NCBI RefSeq assembly: GCF_928381705.1 | Contig: NZ_CAKMSR010000005.1 | Span: forward strand, 62,001-126,000 | DNA length: 64,000 bases | Reading direction: 5' to 3' | Source: Rothia nasimurium | GTDB taxonomy: Bacteria; Actinomycetota; Actinomycetes; Actinomycetales; Micrococcaceae | Shown here: piece by piece, positions 9,090 to 17,267 of the stretch | Numbering within the stretch: position 1 is the stretch's first letter | Layout of the letters: each line of letters begins with the position of its first letter | Made by a program: the position numbers and the translations under genes | Notes under the pieces: generated by a model | Databases searched by the model: none | What the model was told of the DNA's origin: nothing | What the model saw: the letters and a program-made list of their open reading frames with translations, nothing else

Positions 9090-9882
9090 GTTAAACGAGA
9101 GTGCGCTAGAAGCCAAAGACCTCCATGTCGCCTACGAGAAGCACCCCGTACTTCACGGTATCAACTGCTCAATCCCTCGCGAAGAGCTAACCGTGATTCT
9201 AGGTCCTAATGCCTGCGGCAAATCAACTCTTCTCAAGACCTTTGCGAGAATCCACCAGCCAACAGCAGGAGAAATATATCTTCAAGGGCAGAAAATTACA
9301 GACCTATCAAACCGGTCAATAGCCCAGACTCTAGCCCTACTACCACAGAGCCCCCACGCGCCAGACTCCGTCACCGTCGCGGACGTCGTGGCTCTAGGAC
9401 GTTACCCCTACCAAGGCTTCCTGGGAAGAATGCGGAGAGAAGACCACCGTATCTGCCAAGAAGCCATGGATGCCTGCGGCATAGCAGACCTCAAAGACAG
9501 AACCCTACAAGAGCTATCCGGCGGCCAGCGACAAAGAGTGTGGATAGCAATGACCCTAGCCCAAGACACACCCCTGCTTTTACTTGATGAGCCCACCACC
9601 TACCTGGATATCACTCACCAGCTCCAGGTGCTCGATCTGGCAGCTGAACTTCACCGGCAGGGGAAAACGCTTCTGCTGGTGCTACACGACCTCAACCTGG
9701 CTTTCCGCTACGCCACTCACCTCATCCTGATGAAAGCCGGAACAATCATGGCAGAAGGTTCACCCCAAGAGATTGTCACCCCGCAAATCATTGAACAGGT
9801 CTTTGACATCAAGGCCAGTATCATCACCGACCCCCATAGCCATACCCCGCTCATGATTCCCCACGATACCCGCAACCCCTAG
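9082..9882 (+). CDS. fepC: Ferric-siderophore ABC transporter ATP-binding protein (FepC-like)
   Basis: Powers siderophore import. From the GTG at 9082 the protein has 266 residues with Walker A GPNACGKST at 41-49, Q-loop near 'LLPQSPHAPDSVTVADVV', signature LSGGQRQR at 145-152, Walker B LLLLDE at 165-170 and switch His in 'LVLHDLN'. 'GRYPYQG' is typical of the iron-siderophore ATPase group. The start lies inside the end of fepG, typical of coupled translation; an upstream open extension is only fepG in another frame. Confidence 0.94.
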   Translation: MSKLNESALEAKDLHVAYEKHPVLHGINCSIPREELTVILGPNACGKSTLLKTFARIHQPTAGEIYLQGQKITDLSNRSIAQTLALLPQSPHAPDSVTVADVVALGRYPYQGFLGRMRREDHRICQEAMDACGIADLKDRTLQELSGGQRQRVWIAMTLAQDTPLLLLDEPTTYLDITHQLQVLDLAAELHRQGKTLLLVLHDLNLAFRYATHLILMKAGTIMAEGSPQEIVTPQIIEQVFDIKASIITDPHSHTPLMIPHDTRNP

Positions 9883-9888
9883 ACCTTC

Positions 9889-11172
9889 ATGAAACATCCA
9901 GTAGCCATGAACCAGACCCCCCAACCTCCCAAACGTCCCCGTCCTAGCCCCGTCCCTAGAACCACCTCACCCCGTATCTCAGCCCTCCTGGAGGCACGAA
10001 ACTCCGGGTACCTGACGGACCAAGACCTCAGCACCCAGATCAGCCACCTGATGCATCAGCTACCCCTCCTTGAAACGAGCAAGCCTAACCACAGCATCGT
10101 CACCTTTATCTACGCCCAAACAGAGCCCCTAGAATCAGTGCTCCTGTTCGCAAATCGGCTGACAGATGAGACTAATCTTGAAGCAACACTTCTCGAAAAA
10201 ATCCCCGCAACCCCCTACTGGTATGCCTCCTTTGAGCTAGAAAATAACTGGCGAGCCTCGTACTGCTTCTTACCCACCCCTCAAGGCCAGCAACCCGCCT
10301 GGCTCAGTAGCACCCACCACCCCCAGCTGAGGGCAGCACTCGATGCCGGCCAGGCAGACCCCGCCAACCCCCGCCACTGCCCGAACAGGGGAGGTAACCT
10401 GCTCTCCGTCGTTGAGCTGCCGCAGGCGCCAAATGCCCCCTATCCAGCTGACTATCGCGTACCTTATCAGCCTCACTGGAACACATACACCCCCCCAAAA
10501 CTCCACCCCGATCAAGGCGCCCTAGACTACGAACTCCTTCCCATCGGCGTCCCCACCGATACCTCGCCACTCTTCATCATCTTTGACGGAGAAATATGGT
10601 CCCACCAAGGCCTGCCCGCAGCAAGTGCTCAAGCAGTCAAGGACGAAAAACTACAAGACCACTACCTGCTGCTGATCCACTCCGGCGGCCGCGAACAACG
10701 CTGGAAACAACTCGGACAAGACAGCCCCCTGCTGGCAGAGATCGCCACCGGCCTGCTGCCCCACCTGGCTCACACATACGCCCTCAGACTCCGCCCAGAA
10801 CGGGCCGTCCTTGTGGGCCAAAGCCTCGGTGCGCTCGCAGCCCTCACCGGCGTCCTTACCTACCCCCAAATCTTTGGAATTGCCCTAAGCCAGTCAGCCT
10901 CCCTGTGGAACCCCTCCGCAGAACAAGCCCTGGAGAAAGCCAGCTCCACCCTGCCTCCCTCCCAAAGGCAAAAAATCCGACTCTACCTAGAATGCGGAAC
11001 CCAAGAATGGGTACTCCTCGAACCCCACCAGGATTTTGTACAAGCTGCCCACACAGCAGGGATTGACGCCCAACTCACGACATATAACGGTGGCCATGAC
11101 TACGCCTGTTGGAGAAACAGCCTCGTGGGCCACTTAATCCAAATCTTTCCTGCCCCTCAAAACGAAAGCTAA
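9889..11172 (+). CDS. fes: Enterobactin esterase-like hydrolase (Fes)
   Basis: Predicted to cleave the trilactone of the imported ferric siderophore in the cytosol so that iron can be released. The 427-residue protein has an N-terminal Fes-type domain and an alpha/beta-hydrolase domain: 'FIIFDGEIW' at 229-237, nucleophile elbow GQSLGA with S312, and the catalytic His in GGHDYACW at H403. I see no signal peptide, so it should be cytoplasmic. ATG at 9889; an in-frame ATG at codon 7 is an alternative. It sits between the importer and synthetase genes. A Fes-type esterase favours a cyclic serine trilactone product. Confidence 0.9.
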   Translation: MKHPVAMNQTPQPPKRPRPSPVPRTTSPRISALLEARNSGYLTDQDLSTQISHLMHQLPLLETSKPNHSIVTFIYAQTEPLESVLLFANRLTDETNLEATLLEKIPATPYWYASFELENNWRASYCFLPTPQGQQPAWLSSTHHPQLRAALDAGQADPANPRHCPNRGGNLLSVVELPQAPNAPYPADYRVPYQPHWNTYTPPKLHPDQGALDYELLPIGVPTDTSPLFIIFDGEIWSHQGLPAASAQAVKDEKLQDHYLLLIHSGGREQRWKQLGQDSPLLAEIATGLLPHLAHTYALRLRPERAVLVGQSLGALAALTGVLTYPQIFGIALSQSASLWNPSAEQALEKASSTLPPSQRQKIRLYLECGTQEWVLLEPHQDFVQAAHTAGIDAQLTTYNGGHDYACWRNSLVGHLIQIFPAPQNES

Positions 11173-11178
11173 CGCCCC

Positions 11179-12888
11179 ATGACAAAGACGTCGGCCCGCA
11201 GCCCCCTACAGCCCATCGCCCCCATGCCCGAAGAGTTTGCCCGTACCTATCGGGAGGCTGGCTACTACCAGCCAGAGACCTTCCCCGAATTTATAGAAAA
11301 GATCTTCAAAAAATACCCCGATAACATTGCTGCCCATGGAATTAGTACCCGGGGAAACTACCCGGTATCCAGCACCGAAACTCAGAGCTGGACCTACCGG
11401 CAGCTAGAGCAGGAAGCCCATACAGCTGCCCACCATATCCGGAGCTTCGGCATTAGCCCGGGCGATCGCGTCATCTTACAGCTTCCTAACACCCTTGAAT
11501 TTCTCGCCTACATGCTTGGGGCTTTTATCGCCGGTACCCTGCCCATCTTTGCCCTCCCGAAACACCGCGCTCAAGATCTGGCCCACTATGCGCGAACCAC
11601 AGACGCAGCCCTGCACCTCTTTGCCCAAGGCGCAGAAAACACAGATTACTGGGCTCTTTACGCCGACTACAGTAAGCAACTCCAAAAAGAAGGGGTAGAA
11701 CCTCCCCAGGCCCTAGACCTGACCCAGGCACCTGCTGTCCATCAGGAACAAGACCTGAAGTATGATCAGCCAATAGCCGACCGCGGGGCAAGAATCCTCA
11801 GCGAAAATACGGCCCTCTTCCAACTCTCTGGCGGAACCACCGGGCTATCCAAACTCATTCCCCGAACCCACGCAGATTATCTCTACTCCGTTCGTGCCTC
11901 AGCAGAAATTTGTGGGGTAACAGAAGAGACAACTAACCTCGTGGTGCTCCCTGCTGCCCATAACTTCACCATGAGCTCGCCAGGTATTTTAGGCTCTCTC
12001 TACCGCGGAGCGACCCTGGTCTTTGCCCACGACCCTAGCCCCCAAACCTCTTTTGCCCTGATTCAACGCCACCAGGTAACCCAGGTTTCCTTAGTGCCCC
12101 CGCTCCTACAGAGCTGGTTGCTCTTGGCTGAGCGTCGTTCGCTGAGCTTGCCCAGTTTAAAAGTTATTCAGGTAGGTGGGGCCAAGTTATCTCCTACCCT
12201 GGCCCGAAAAATTACGCCTCAGCTAGGGGCAACCCTGCAACAGGTCGCTGGTATGGCAGAGGGGCTGGTGAATTACACCCGGTTGGGCGATGATCCCGAA
12301 ACAGTGTGTTCCGCCCAGGGCCGACCCATTAGCCCCCACGATGAAATCAAGGTCGTAGATGAACGGGGTAGGGAGGTCGGCACCGGTCAGGTAGGGGAAT
12401 TGCTGACCCGCGGCCCCTATACCATCCGTCAGTACTACGGTGCTGACACCCAGTCAGGGGCCAACTTTACTGAAGATGGCTTCTACCGCACAGGGGATTT
12501 GGTGAAGATTGACGGGCTGGGAAACCTTGAAATGGTAGGCCGTATCAAAGACCAGATTAATCGCGCAGGAGAAAAGATATCGATTGATGAGCTTGAGGAC
12601 GCTGCCCTGCAGTTGGCAGATATCAAGGACGCTATTGCCATCGGCATCCCAGATGAACGGCTAGGGGAAAAGGTGGGTCTGGCTCTCACCCTTCAGGAAC
12701 CAGCCCAGTGCCCCACCGTGCAGTCGGTGAGGAAGCAGCTTCGGGCGTTAGGGCTGAGTGAGTACAAACTCCCAGACCAGGTTTTCGTCCTCAATGACCT
12801 ACCCCTGACCAATGTTGGAAAAATTTCACGAAAAGATCTCAGGTCCCAGCTCGCACAAGAGCTGCTCGGCCCCAAGCACTCACAGTAA
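11179..12888 (+). CDS. entE: 2,3-dihydroxybenzoate-AMP ligase
   Basis: Activates DHB as its adenylate and loads it on the aryl carrier protein. The 569-residue protein is an ANL-superfamily stand-alone A domain: P-loop-like SGGTTGLSK at 217-225, the PAAHNF core motif at 258-263, then 'YRTGDLVKIDG' and 'GRIKDQINRAGEKIS', with the catalytic Lys in 'LTNVGKISRKDL' near the C-terminus. The Asn of HNF (N262) is the residue that marks DHB/salicylate-activating domains (DhbE/EntE family). It is about 30 residues longer than DhbE at the N-terminus. Six-nt spacing after fes. Confidence 0.95.
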   Translation: MTKTSARSPLQPIAPMPEEFARTYREAGYYQPETFPEFIEKIFKKYPDNIAAHGISTRGNYPVSSTETQSWTYRQLEQEAHTAAHHIRSFGISPGDRVILQLPNTLEFLAYMLGAFIAGTLPIFALPKHRAQDLAHYARTTDAALHLFAQGAENTDYWALYADYSKQLQKEGVEPPQALDLTQAPAVHQEQDLKYDQPIADRGARILSENTALFQLSGGTTGLSKLIPRTHADYLYSVRASAEICGVTEETTNLVVLPAAHNFTMSSPGILGSLYRGATLVFAHDPSPQTSFALIQRHQVTQVSLVPPLLQSWLLLAERRSLSLPSLKVIQVGGAKLSPTLARKITPQLGATLQQVAGMAEGLVNYTRLGDDPETVCSAQGRPISPHDEIKVVDERGREVGTGQVGELLTRGPYTIRQYYGADTQSGANFTEDGFYRTGDLVKIDGLGNLEMVGRIKDQINRAGEKISIDELEDAALQLADIKDAIAIGIPDERLGEKVGLALTLQEPAQCPTVQSVRKQLRALGLSEYKLPDQVFVLNDLPLTNVGKISRKDLRSQLAQELLGPKHSQ

Positions 12889-12898
12889 GGACGCTCCT

Positions 12899-13111
12899 AT
12901 GTCACTTGACCAGCTAAAAGAACTTCTCGCCGCCTATCTTCCCCAGGGCTCACAGGATCTTGAGCCGTCTAGCAATATTTTTGATGCAGGTCTAGATTCA
13001 ATGGGGGCTTTCCTCTTACTCGATGACCTGGCATCTGCCGGGTATCAGATTGAATTTACAGACTTAGTTGCCCATCCCACCCTTCACTTTTTGAGGGAGG
13101 CGACTGCCTAA
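12899..13111 (+). CDS. Stand-alone aryl carrier protein
   Basis: A 70-residue carrier protein with the phosphopantetheine attachment motif GLDSM, Ser34. It carries the DHB thioester made by EntE to the condensation domain of the EntF-like synthetase. In E. coli this domain is fused to EntB; here it is separate and encoded between EntE and EntF. The open frame begins further upstream inside entE, but the ATG at 12899, 10 nt after the entE stop, gives a complete four-helix carrier domain. It ends 1 nt before the entF ATG. It needs a phosphopantetheinyl transferase that I do not see nearby. Confidence 0.9.
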   Translation: MSLDQLKELLAAYLPQGSQDLEPSSNIFDAGLDSMGAFLLLDDLASAGYQIEFTDLVAHPTLHFLREATA

Positions 13112-13112
13112 G

Positions 13113-16100
13113 ATGTCACTGACCTGGTACCCTCTTCCTCGTTCTGCTCAGGGAATCTTTTTTGCTACTGAGCTTGAGCCTGAAGGTTCTAGCTACATCA
13201 CAGCTGAGCTGATAATGTTTGAAACCCTCTTGGACGCAGGGCTCCTGCGACGAGCTATCCGAGCAGTTTATGCGGAACACGAAACCCTAAGAACTGTCAT
13301 TGAGCTAGGGTATAGGGGCCAGATCCAGCGGGAGGTGGTGTGGGCTGCGCTTCCAGCGGAGGAGCATAGTCAGCGTCTACAGATTCTAGAAGAGCTATCC
13401 CTTGAGGCAGCACCGGGAGATGAAGAAGCAACCGTATTAGCCTGGGCCCAGCAACGGCGCCAAAAACCCATGCCCGTGTGCCAGGGGCAGGGACTCGATT
13501 CTGCCCTGGTGCAGGTCAACGGCCAGCACTGGTTTTATCATTCCATTCACCACCTCCTTGCTGACGGTTTTGCTGCCTATGAGATCCTGCGGCAGATTTT
13601 TTCTGCCTACAGCCAGCTAGAGGCTGGCGCAGTAATGACTTTCCACAAGCGTCCTTCTCTGGCTGAGCTTGCTGAAGAAGACGCTCACCTTCAGCAGGAG
13701 CTGGAGATTCAGCGTGCCGCCTACCTGCAGAAACTACCGGAGCTTGCCTGGGGTGAGGACCCGAGCCTGGATGTTGCTCCTGGTGCTGGTGGCCCAGGGG
13801 TAGCAAATGACGTTGTGCGTGTTCGAGTCCCACTCTCTTCTGAGTTGCAGAGCACCTACCGGAAAATTGGTGACCTCGCGAGGGCTTCTTGGCCGCACAT
13901 GATGGTTGCGGCAGTAGGTGCTTTTCTGGGCAGGCATCAGGGGGTGGACTCCTTCCGGGCTCTGGTTCCGCAAATGAACCGGCTGATACCGGGGCTCCCT
14001 CCTCGGCTGAGTGCTCAAACAGCTTTGAGTGCTGTGAACCTGCTTCCGCTTGTCTGCCCTGCCCGTGGTAAGGCCCGGAAAGCGCTAGAAGCGGTGCAAG
14101 CTGGGATGAAATATAACGCCGAACATGCCCTTGCGCCCTATGAAGATCTGCAGGCACGCGCCTCCCAGGAAGGGGTACTGCTGGGGGGAGCCCAGATTAA
14201 TATCGTGCCCTTCGATGCCCACTTTAGTGCCGGCAGTGCAGGGAGAGGGCGCGTTATCAACGTGGCAGCCGGGCCTGTTCCCCATATGACCGTGACCGTC
14301 CGCGGGATGCCCTATCGGGGGCATGAGCTTTCGGTAGAAATCGACATCAACGCTGATCTGCTCCTGGCCCAAGATGCTGATGCTTTAGCGCAGCGACTTG
14401 TTCATTGGCTAGGCAAGTGGGCTCAGATTGCCCTCGACGATGGTTCTATGGACTCTCTGTCTTTGCTGAGTCCAGGCGATGAAGTTCTGCTGGAGTCTTT
14501 GGAGGGGGAGCACGTTGACCTAGATTTTAAGCCCCTTGCAGCTATCTTGGAGCAGAAGGCACAGGAAATCCCTCATCAGGTAGCTTTTGTTGAGGCTCCT
14601 GCCTACCAGCAGGGTTCCTGGAATTTTCAGGGGGAACGGGAACTGACTTATGCCCAGCTTCGAAATAGCAGCATGAGTTTGGCTCTTGAACTGGCTAGCT
14701 GGGGAGTAGACCGGGGGAGCAGGGTCGGGGTCCGGGGCCACCGCAGCCTCGAGTTCATGGTTGTGGTTTTTGCTCTAACCTATCTTGGAGCGGTCTATGT
14801 TCCCCTTGAGCCTTCTCTTCCGGGTAGTAGGGTTCGTAGCATGTGTCAGGACGCCGAACTTGGGTTAGTTGTGAGCAGCGATTACTTGAGTCAGCTGCAG
14901 CTTGAAGACCTATCCCAAGAGTACGGGGTGAAGGTCATGAGCTTCCCGGAACATCTTGAAGATAGGGAAGCAGAGGGTGATCTCGCTGCGTTGAAGGGGC
15001 AGACTCTTGGTGCTGATGAGCTGGCCTATATCTTGTTTACATCCGGTTCTACCGGCCGCCCCAAAGGCGTGGGTGTTAAAGCCCTAGCCCTCCACAACCG
15101 CCTCGCCTGGCAGAGTCAGCTCATTAGCCTGGGGCAGGAAGACCGGGTCTTGCATAAGACTCCTATTTCCTTTGACGTTCATATCTGGGAGCTCTATTGG
15201 GGAGTGACCCAAGGGGCGAAAACTGTGCTTTGCGCCCCGTGGGGGCACCGCGACCCCGCTTATCTAGCGAGGGTTATCAGGAGTTCTGCAATTGATGTGC
15301 TTCACTTTGTGCCAAGTATGCTGGCAGCCTTTGTGAGGTCGAAGCAGGCGCAAGAGCTCATGCAAGGATGGGATGGGCCGCGGGCCCTAGTGTGTTCCGG
15401 GGAGGCTCTTGACGCATCCTTGGTTCGGCAGACCCACCAGGTGATGGGCGCAAAAATCTATAACTTTTATGGGCCAACTGAAGCTGCAATTGACGTCACG
15501 GCTTACTGCCTGGATCTCGGGCAGGTGCCTGATCTTGTGCCCATGGGGAAACCTGTATGGAATACTGCAGTATCGATTCGGGATGCAGCGGGCCAGCTGT
15601 GCCCACCGCTGATGCGCGGTGAGCTCTACCTGCACGGAGTGCAGGTGAGTGACGGCTACCTTAACCGGCCAGATATGACAGCTGCAGCTTTTTCGTCTGA
15701 CGATTTCGGTCAACCGGTCTACGCCACAGGCGATGTTGTGGTGTGGGGTAAAGATAACCTGCTGTATTACCGGGGGCGGCTAGACCAGCAAATAAAAATC
15801 CGGGGCCAAAGGGTTGAACTTACAGAAATTGAGACTGTTCTTTCTGAAGCCCCTTCTCTTGCCAGCAGCTGCCTTATCTACCGTCAGGAAGGGGCTAAGG
15901 AGTACCTCCTCGCCTTTGTCGAGGTGGCTCCCGGAATGGGCTCTGAGGAAGCGGTAGATCTTGCCCGGAATCATGTTGCCCGGCACCTGAGTGACTACAT
16001 GATTCCTACCCACTGGCAGGTTCTTGAGAATCTTCCGCTGACTGTTAATGGGAAGATTGACCGCTCCCAGCTGATGGGCTATCCCCTGCCGGAGGAAGAA

Positions 16101-17108
16101 GTTGGGGAAGTACCCCCACCAAGTTTTACGGTTGAACGGTGTTGCCGGGTCTTTAGTCGTGTCCTAGGGCAGGAGGTGGGGGCTGCTACTGACTTTTTCT
16201 CGGCTGGTGGTCACTCCTTACTGGCCATGGTTCTGGCAGAGGAGCTGGGTCAAGAATTCGGGTGTGAGGTTTCTGTGGTGAGTATTTTTGCCAACCCTAC
16301 GCCCGAGGGATTTGCTGCCAGCATGTTTCAGGAGTATTTGGACGATTTTGATCCCTGCTTGATGCTGCGTTCTGGCGACGGCGGTGCCCCCGTCATCTTT
16401 ATGCCTCCAGCAGGAGGGCTGGGCTGGTGCTATGCTCCTTTGCTTTCAGCGGTTCCCGAAAGCAGCCCGGTTTTTCTGATTCAGGCTGAAGAATATTCTG
16501 GGGCCAGCAGAGGGGAGTCATCTTCTCTTACGGAGGCAGCTGGTAGGGCCCTTGAAAGACTGCTTGAGATGCAGAACTCTAACCTGCGAGGAGCTACTCT
16601 CGTGGGTTGGTCTTTAGGCGGCATGATGGCACAAGAATTGGCTTGCAGGTTGGAGGCAAGGGGGCTTCCTCCCCAGAAAGTTCTTGTTCTGGACGCCTAC
16701 CCCCAGTCCTACTGGAGGACCTTCCCTCCTGCCCAAGAGGAAGACCGCTGGCGGGCTATTGCGAGATTGGGCGGCCTAGAGCTACAGCAGGAAGACCTGA
16801 CAGAAGCTGGTGTCATAGAGGCCCTGAGGCTAAGTGGTAGTGCCCTTGGCTCTTTGCCGCCTGAGCGATTACAGGTCTGTTTGAAGCTGGTTCAAAAAGC
16901 GATGGAGTGGGTTCGTCAGGGAACTCCTTCCCCTCTTGAAGCTCCCCTCGTTCTACTAGCGGCTCAGCAGACATTGGATGCAGGTGCCCCCGGCCAGGCC
17001 TGGAAGGCGTATTGCTCAGATTACGAGCTTGTCGTGGCTGAGGGGGGTCATACGGACGTGCTGAAAGCGGCTCTGATTGAGCAAATTCTGCAAAGTCCTG
17101 CCAATTAA
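13113..17108 (+). CDS. entF: EntF-like nonribosomal peptide synthetase (C-A-T-TE), serine-activating
   Basis: Joins DHB to L-serine and, by analogy with EntF, trimerises and cyclises three DHB-Ser units. The 1331-residue protein has a condensation domain with HHLLADG at 146-152; an adenylation domain with FTSGSTGRPKG near 641-651; a carrier motif AGGHSLL with S1035; and a C-terminal thioesterase with GWSLGG, S1167. Aligning by eye to EntF, the A-domain pocket reads D-V-W-H-V-S-F-I-D plus the C-terminal Lys, close to the known serine code. One module plus one TE matches iterative EntF. No MbtH-like protein is encoded nearby. Confidence 0.94.
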   Translation: MSLTWYPLPRSAQGIFFATELEPEGSSYITAELIMFETLLDAGLLRRAIRAVYAEHETLRTVIELGYRGQIQREVVWAALPAEEHSQRLQILEELSLEAAPGDEEATVLAWAQQRRQKPMPVCQGQGLDSALVQVNGQHWFYHSIHHLLADGFAAYEILRQIFSAYSQLEAGAVMTFHKRPSLAELAEEDAHLQQELEIQRAAYLQKLPELAWGEDPSLDVAPGAGGPGVANDVVRVRVPLSSELQSTYRKIGDLARASWPHMMVAAVGAFLGRHQGVDSFRALVPQMNRLIPGLPPRLSAQTALSAVNLLPLVCPARGKARKALEAVQAGMKYNAEHALAPYEDLQARASQEGVLLGGAQINIVPFDAHFSAGSAGRGRVINVAAGPVPHMTVTVRGMPYRGHELSVEIDINADLLLAQDADALAQRLVHWLGKWAQIALDDGSMDSLSLLSPGDEVLLESLEGEHVDLDFKPLAAILEQKAQEIPHQVAFVEAPAYQQGSWNFQGERELTYAQLRNSSMSLALELASWGVDRGSRVGVRGHRSLEFMVVVFALTYLGAVYVPLEPSLPGSRVRSMCQDAELGLVVSSDYLSQLQLEDLSQEYGVKVMSFPEHLEDREAEGDLAALKGQTLGADELAYILFTSGSTGRPKGVGVKALALHNRLAWQSQLISLGQEDRVLHKTPISFDVHIWELYWGVTQGAKTVLCAPWGHRDPAYLARVIRSSAIDVLHFVPSMLAAFVRSKQAQELMQGWDGPRALVCSGEALDASLVRQTHQVMGAKIYNFYGPTEAAIDVTAYCLDLGQVPDLVPMGKPVWNTAVSIRDAAGQLCPPLMRGELYLHGVQVSDGYLNRPDMTAAAFSSDDFGQPVYATGDVVVWGKDNLLYYRGRLDQQIKIRGQRVELTEIETVLSEAPSLASSCLIYRQEGAKEYLLAFVEVAPGMGSEEAVDLARNHVARHLSDYMIPTHWQVLENLPLTVNGKIDRSQLMGYPLPEEEVGEVPPPSFTVERCCRVFSRVLGQEVGAATDFFSAGGHSLLAMVLAEELGQEFGCEVSVVSIFANPTPEGFAASMFQEYLDDFDPCLMLRSGDGGAPVIFMPPAGGLGWCYAPLLSAVPESSPVFLIQAEEYSGASRGESSSLTEAAGRALERLLEMQNSNLRGATLVGWSLGGMMAQELACRLEARGLPPQKVLVLDAYPQSYWRTFPPAQEEDRWRAIARLGGLELQQEDLTEAGVIEALRLSGSALGSLPPERLQVCLKLVQKAMEWVRQGTPSPLEAPLVLLAAQQTLDAGAPGQAWKAYCSDYELVVAEGGHTDVLKAALIEQILQSPAN

Positions 17109-17158
17109 GAAAGAAAAATATGACCTAATGTGGAAAAATGCTTGCCTCTAGTCATTAA

Positions 17159-17177
17159 TTAGGTAAAACTTAACTAT
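17159..17177. promoter_or_regulatory. Weak second DtxR/IdeR-like site
   Basis: By eye about 12 of 19 positions fit the DtxR consensus, beginning with a perfect TTAGGT half and continuing into a degraded half. It lies 3 nt upstream of the stronger site at 17181-17199. Tandem iron boxes occur upstream of some iron genes, but alone this match would not be convincing. Confidence 0.35.
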
Positions 17178-17180
17178 GTA

Positions 17181-17199
17181 TTCGGTAAGGCTATCCTTA
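17181..17199. promoter_or_regulatory. DtxR/IdeR iron box before the LAXTG surface protein
   Basis: A near-palindrome (GGTAAGGCTATCCTTA core) matching about 15-16 of 19 positions of the DtxR/IdeR consensus. It lies about 70 nt before the ATG at 17268 and after the end of entF. This makes the surface propeller gene a separate iron-controlled transcription unit rather than the operon tail. Confidence 0.75.
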
Positions 17200-17267
17200 T
17201 ATAGCGCTGAATGTATCCTAATTGGGCCTCGTTGCCCTGCCCCACCACACATGTATTAAGAGGACAG

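Noticed and set aside
13516..14157. Reverse-strand open frame of 213 codons within entF
   Set aside because: It is the complement of the conserved condensation domain and its product is low-complexity His/Gln/Pro-rich, as expected for an antisense shadow.
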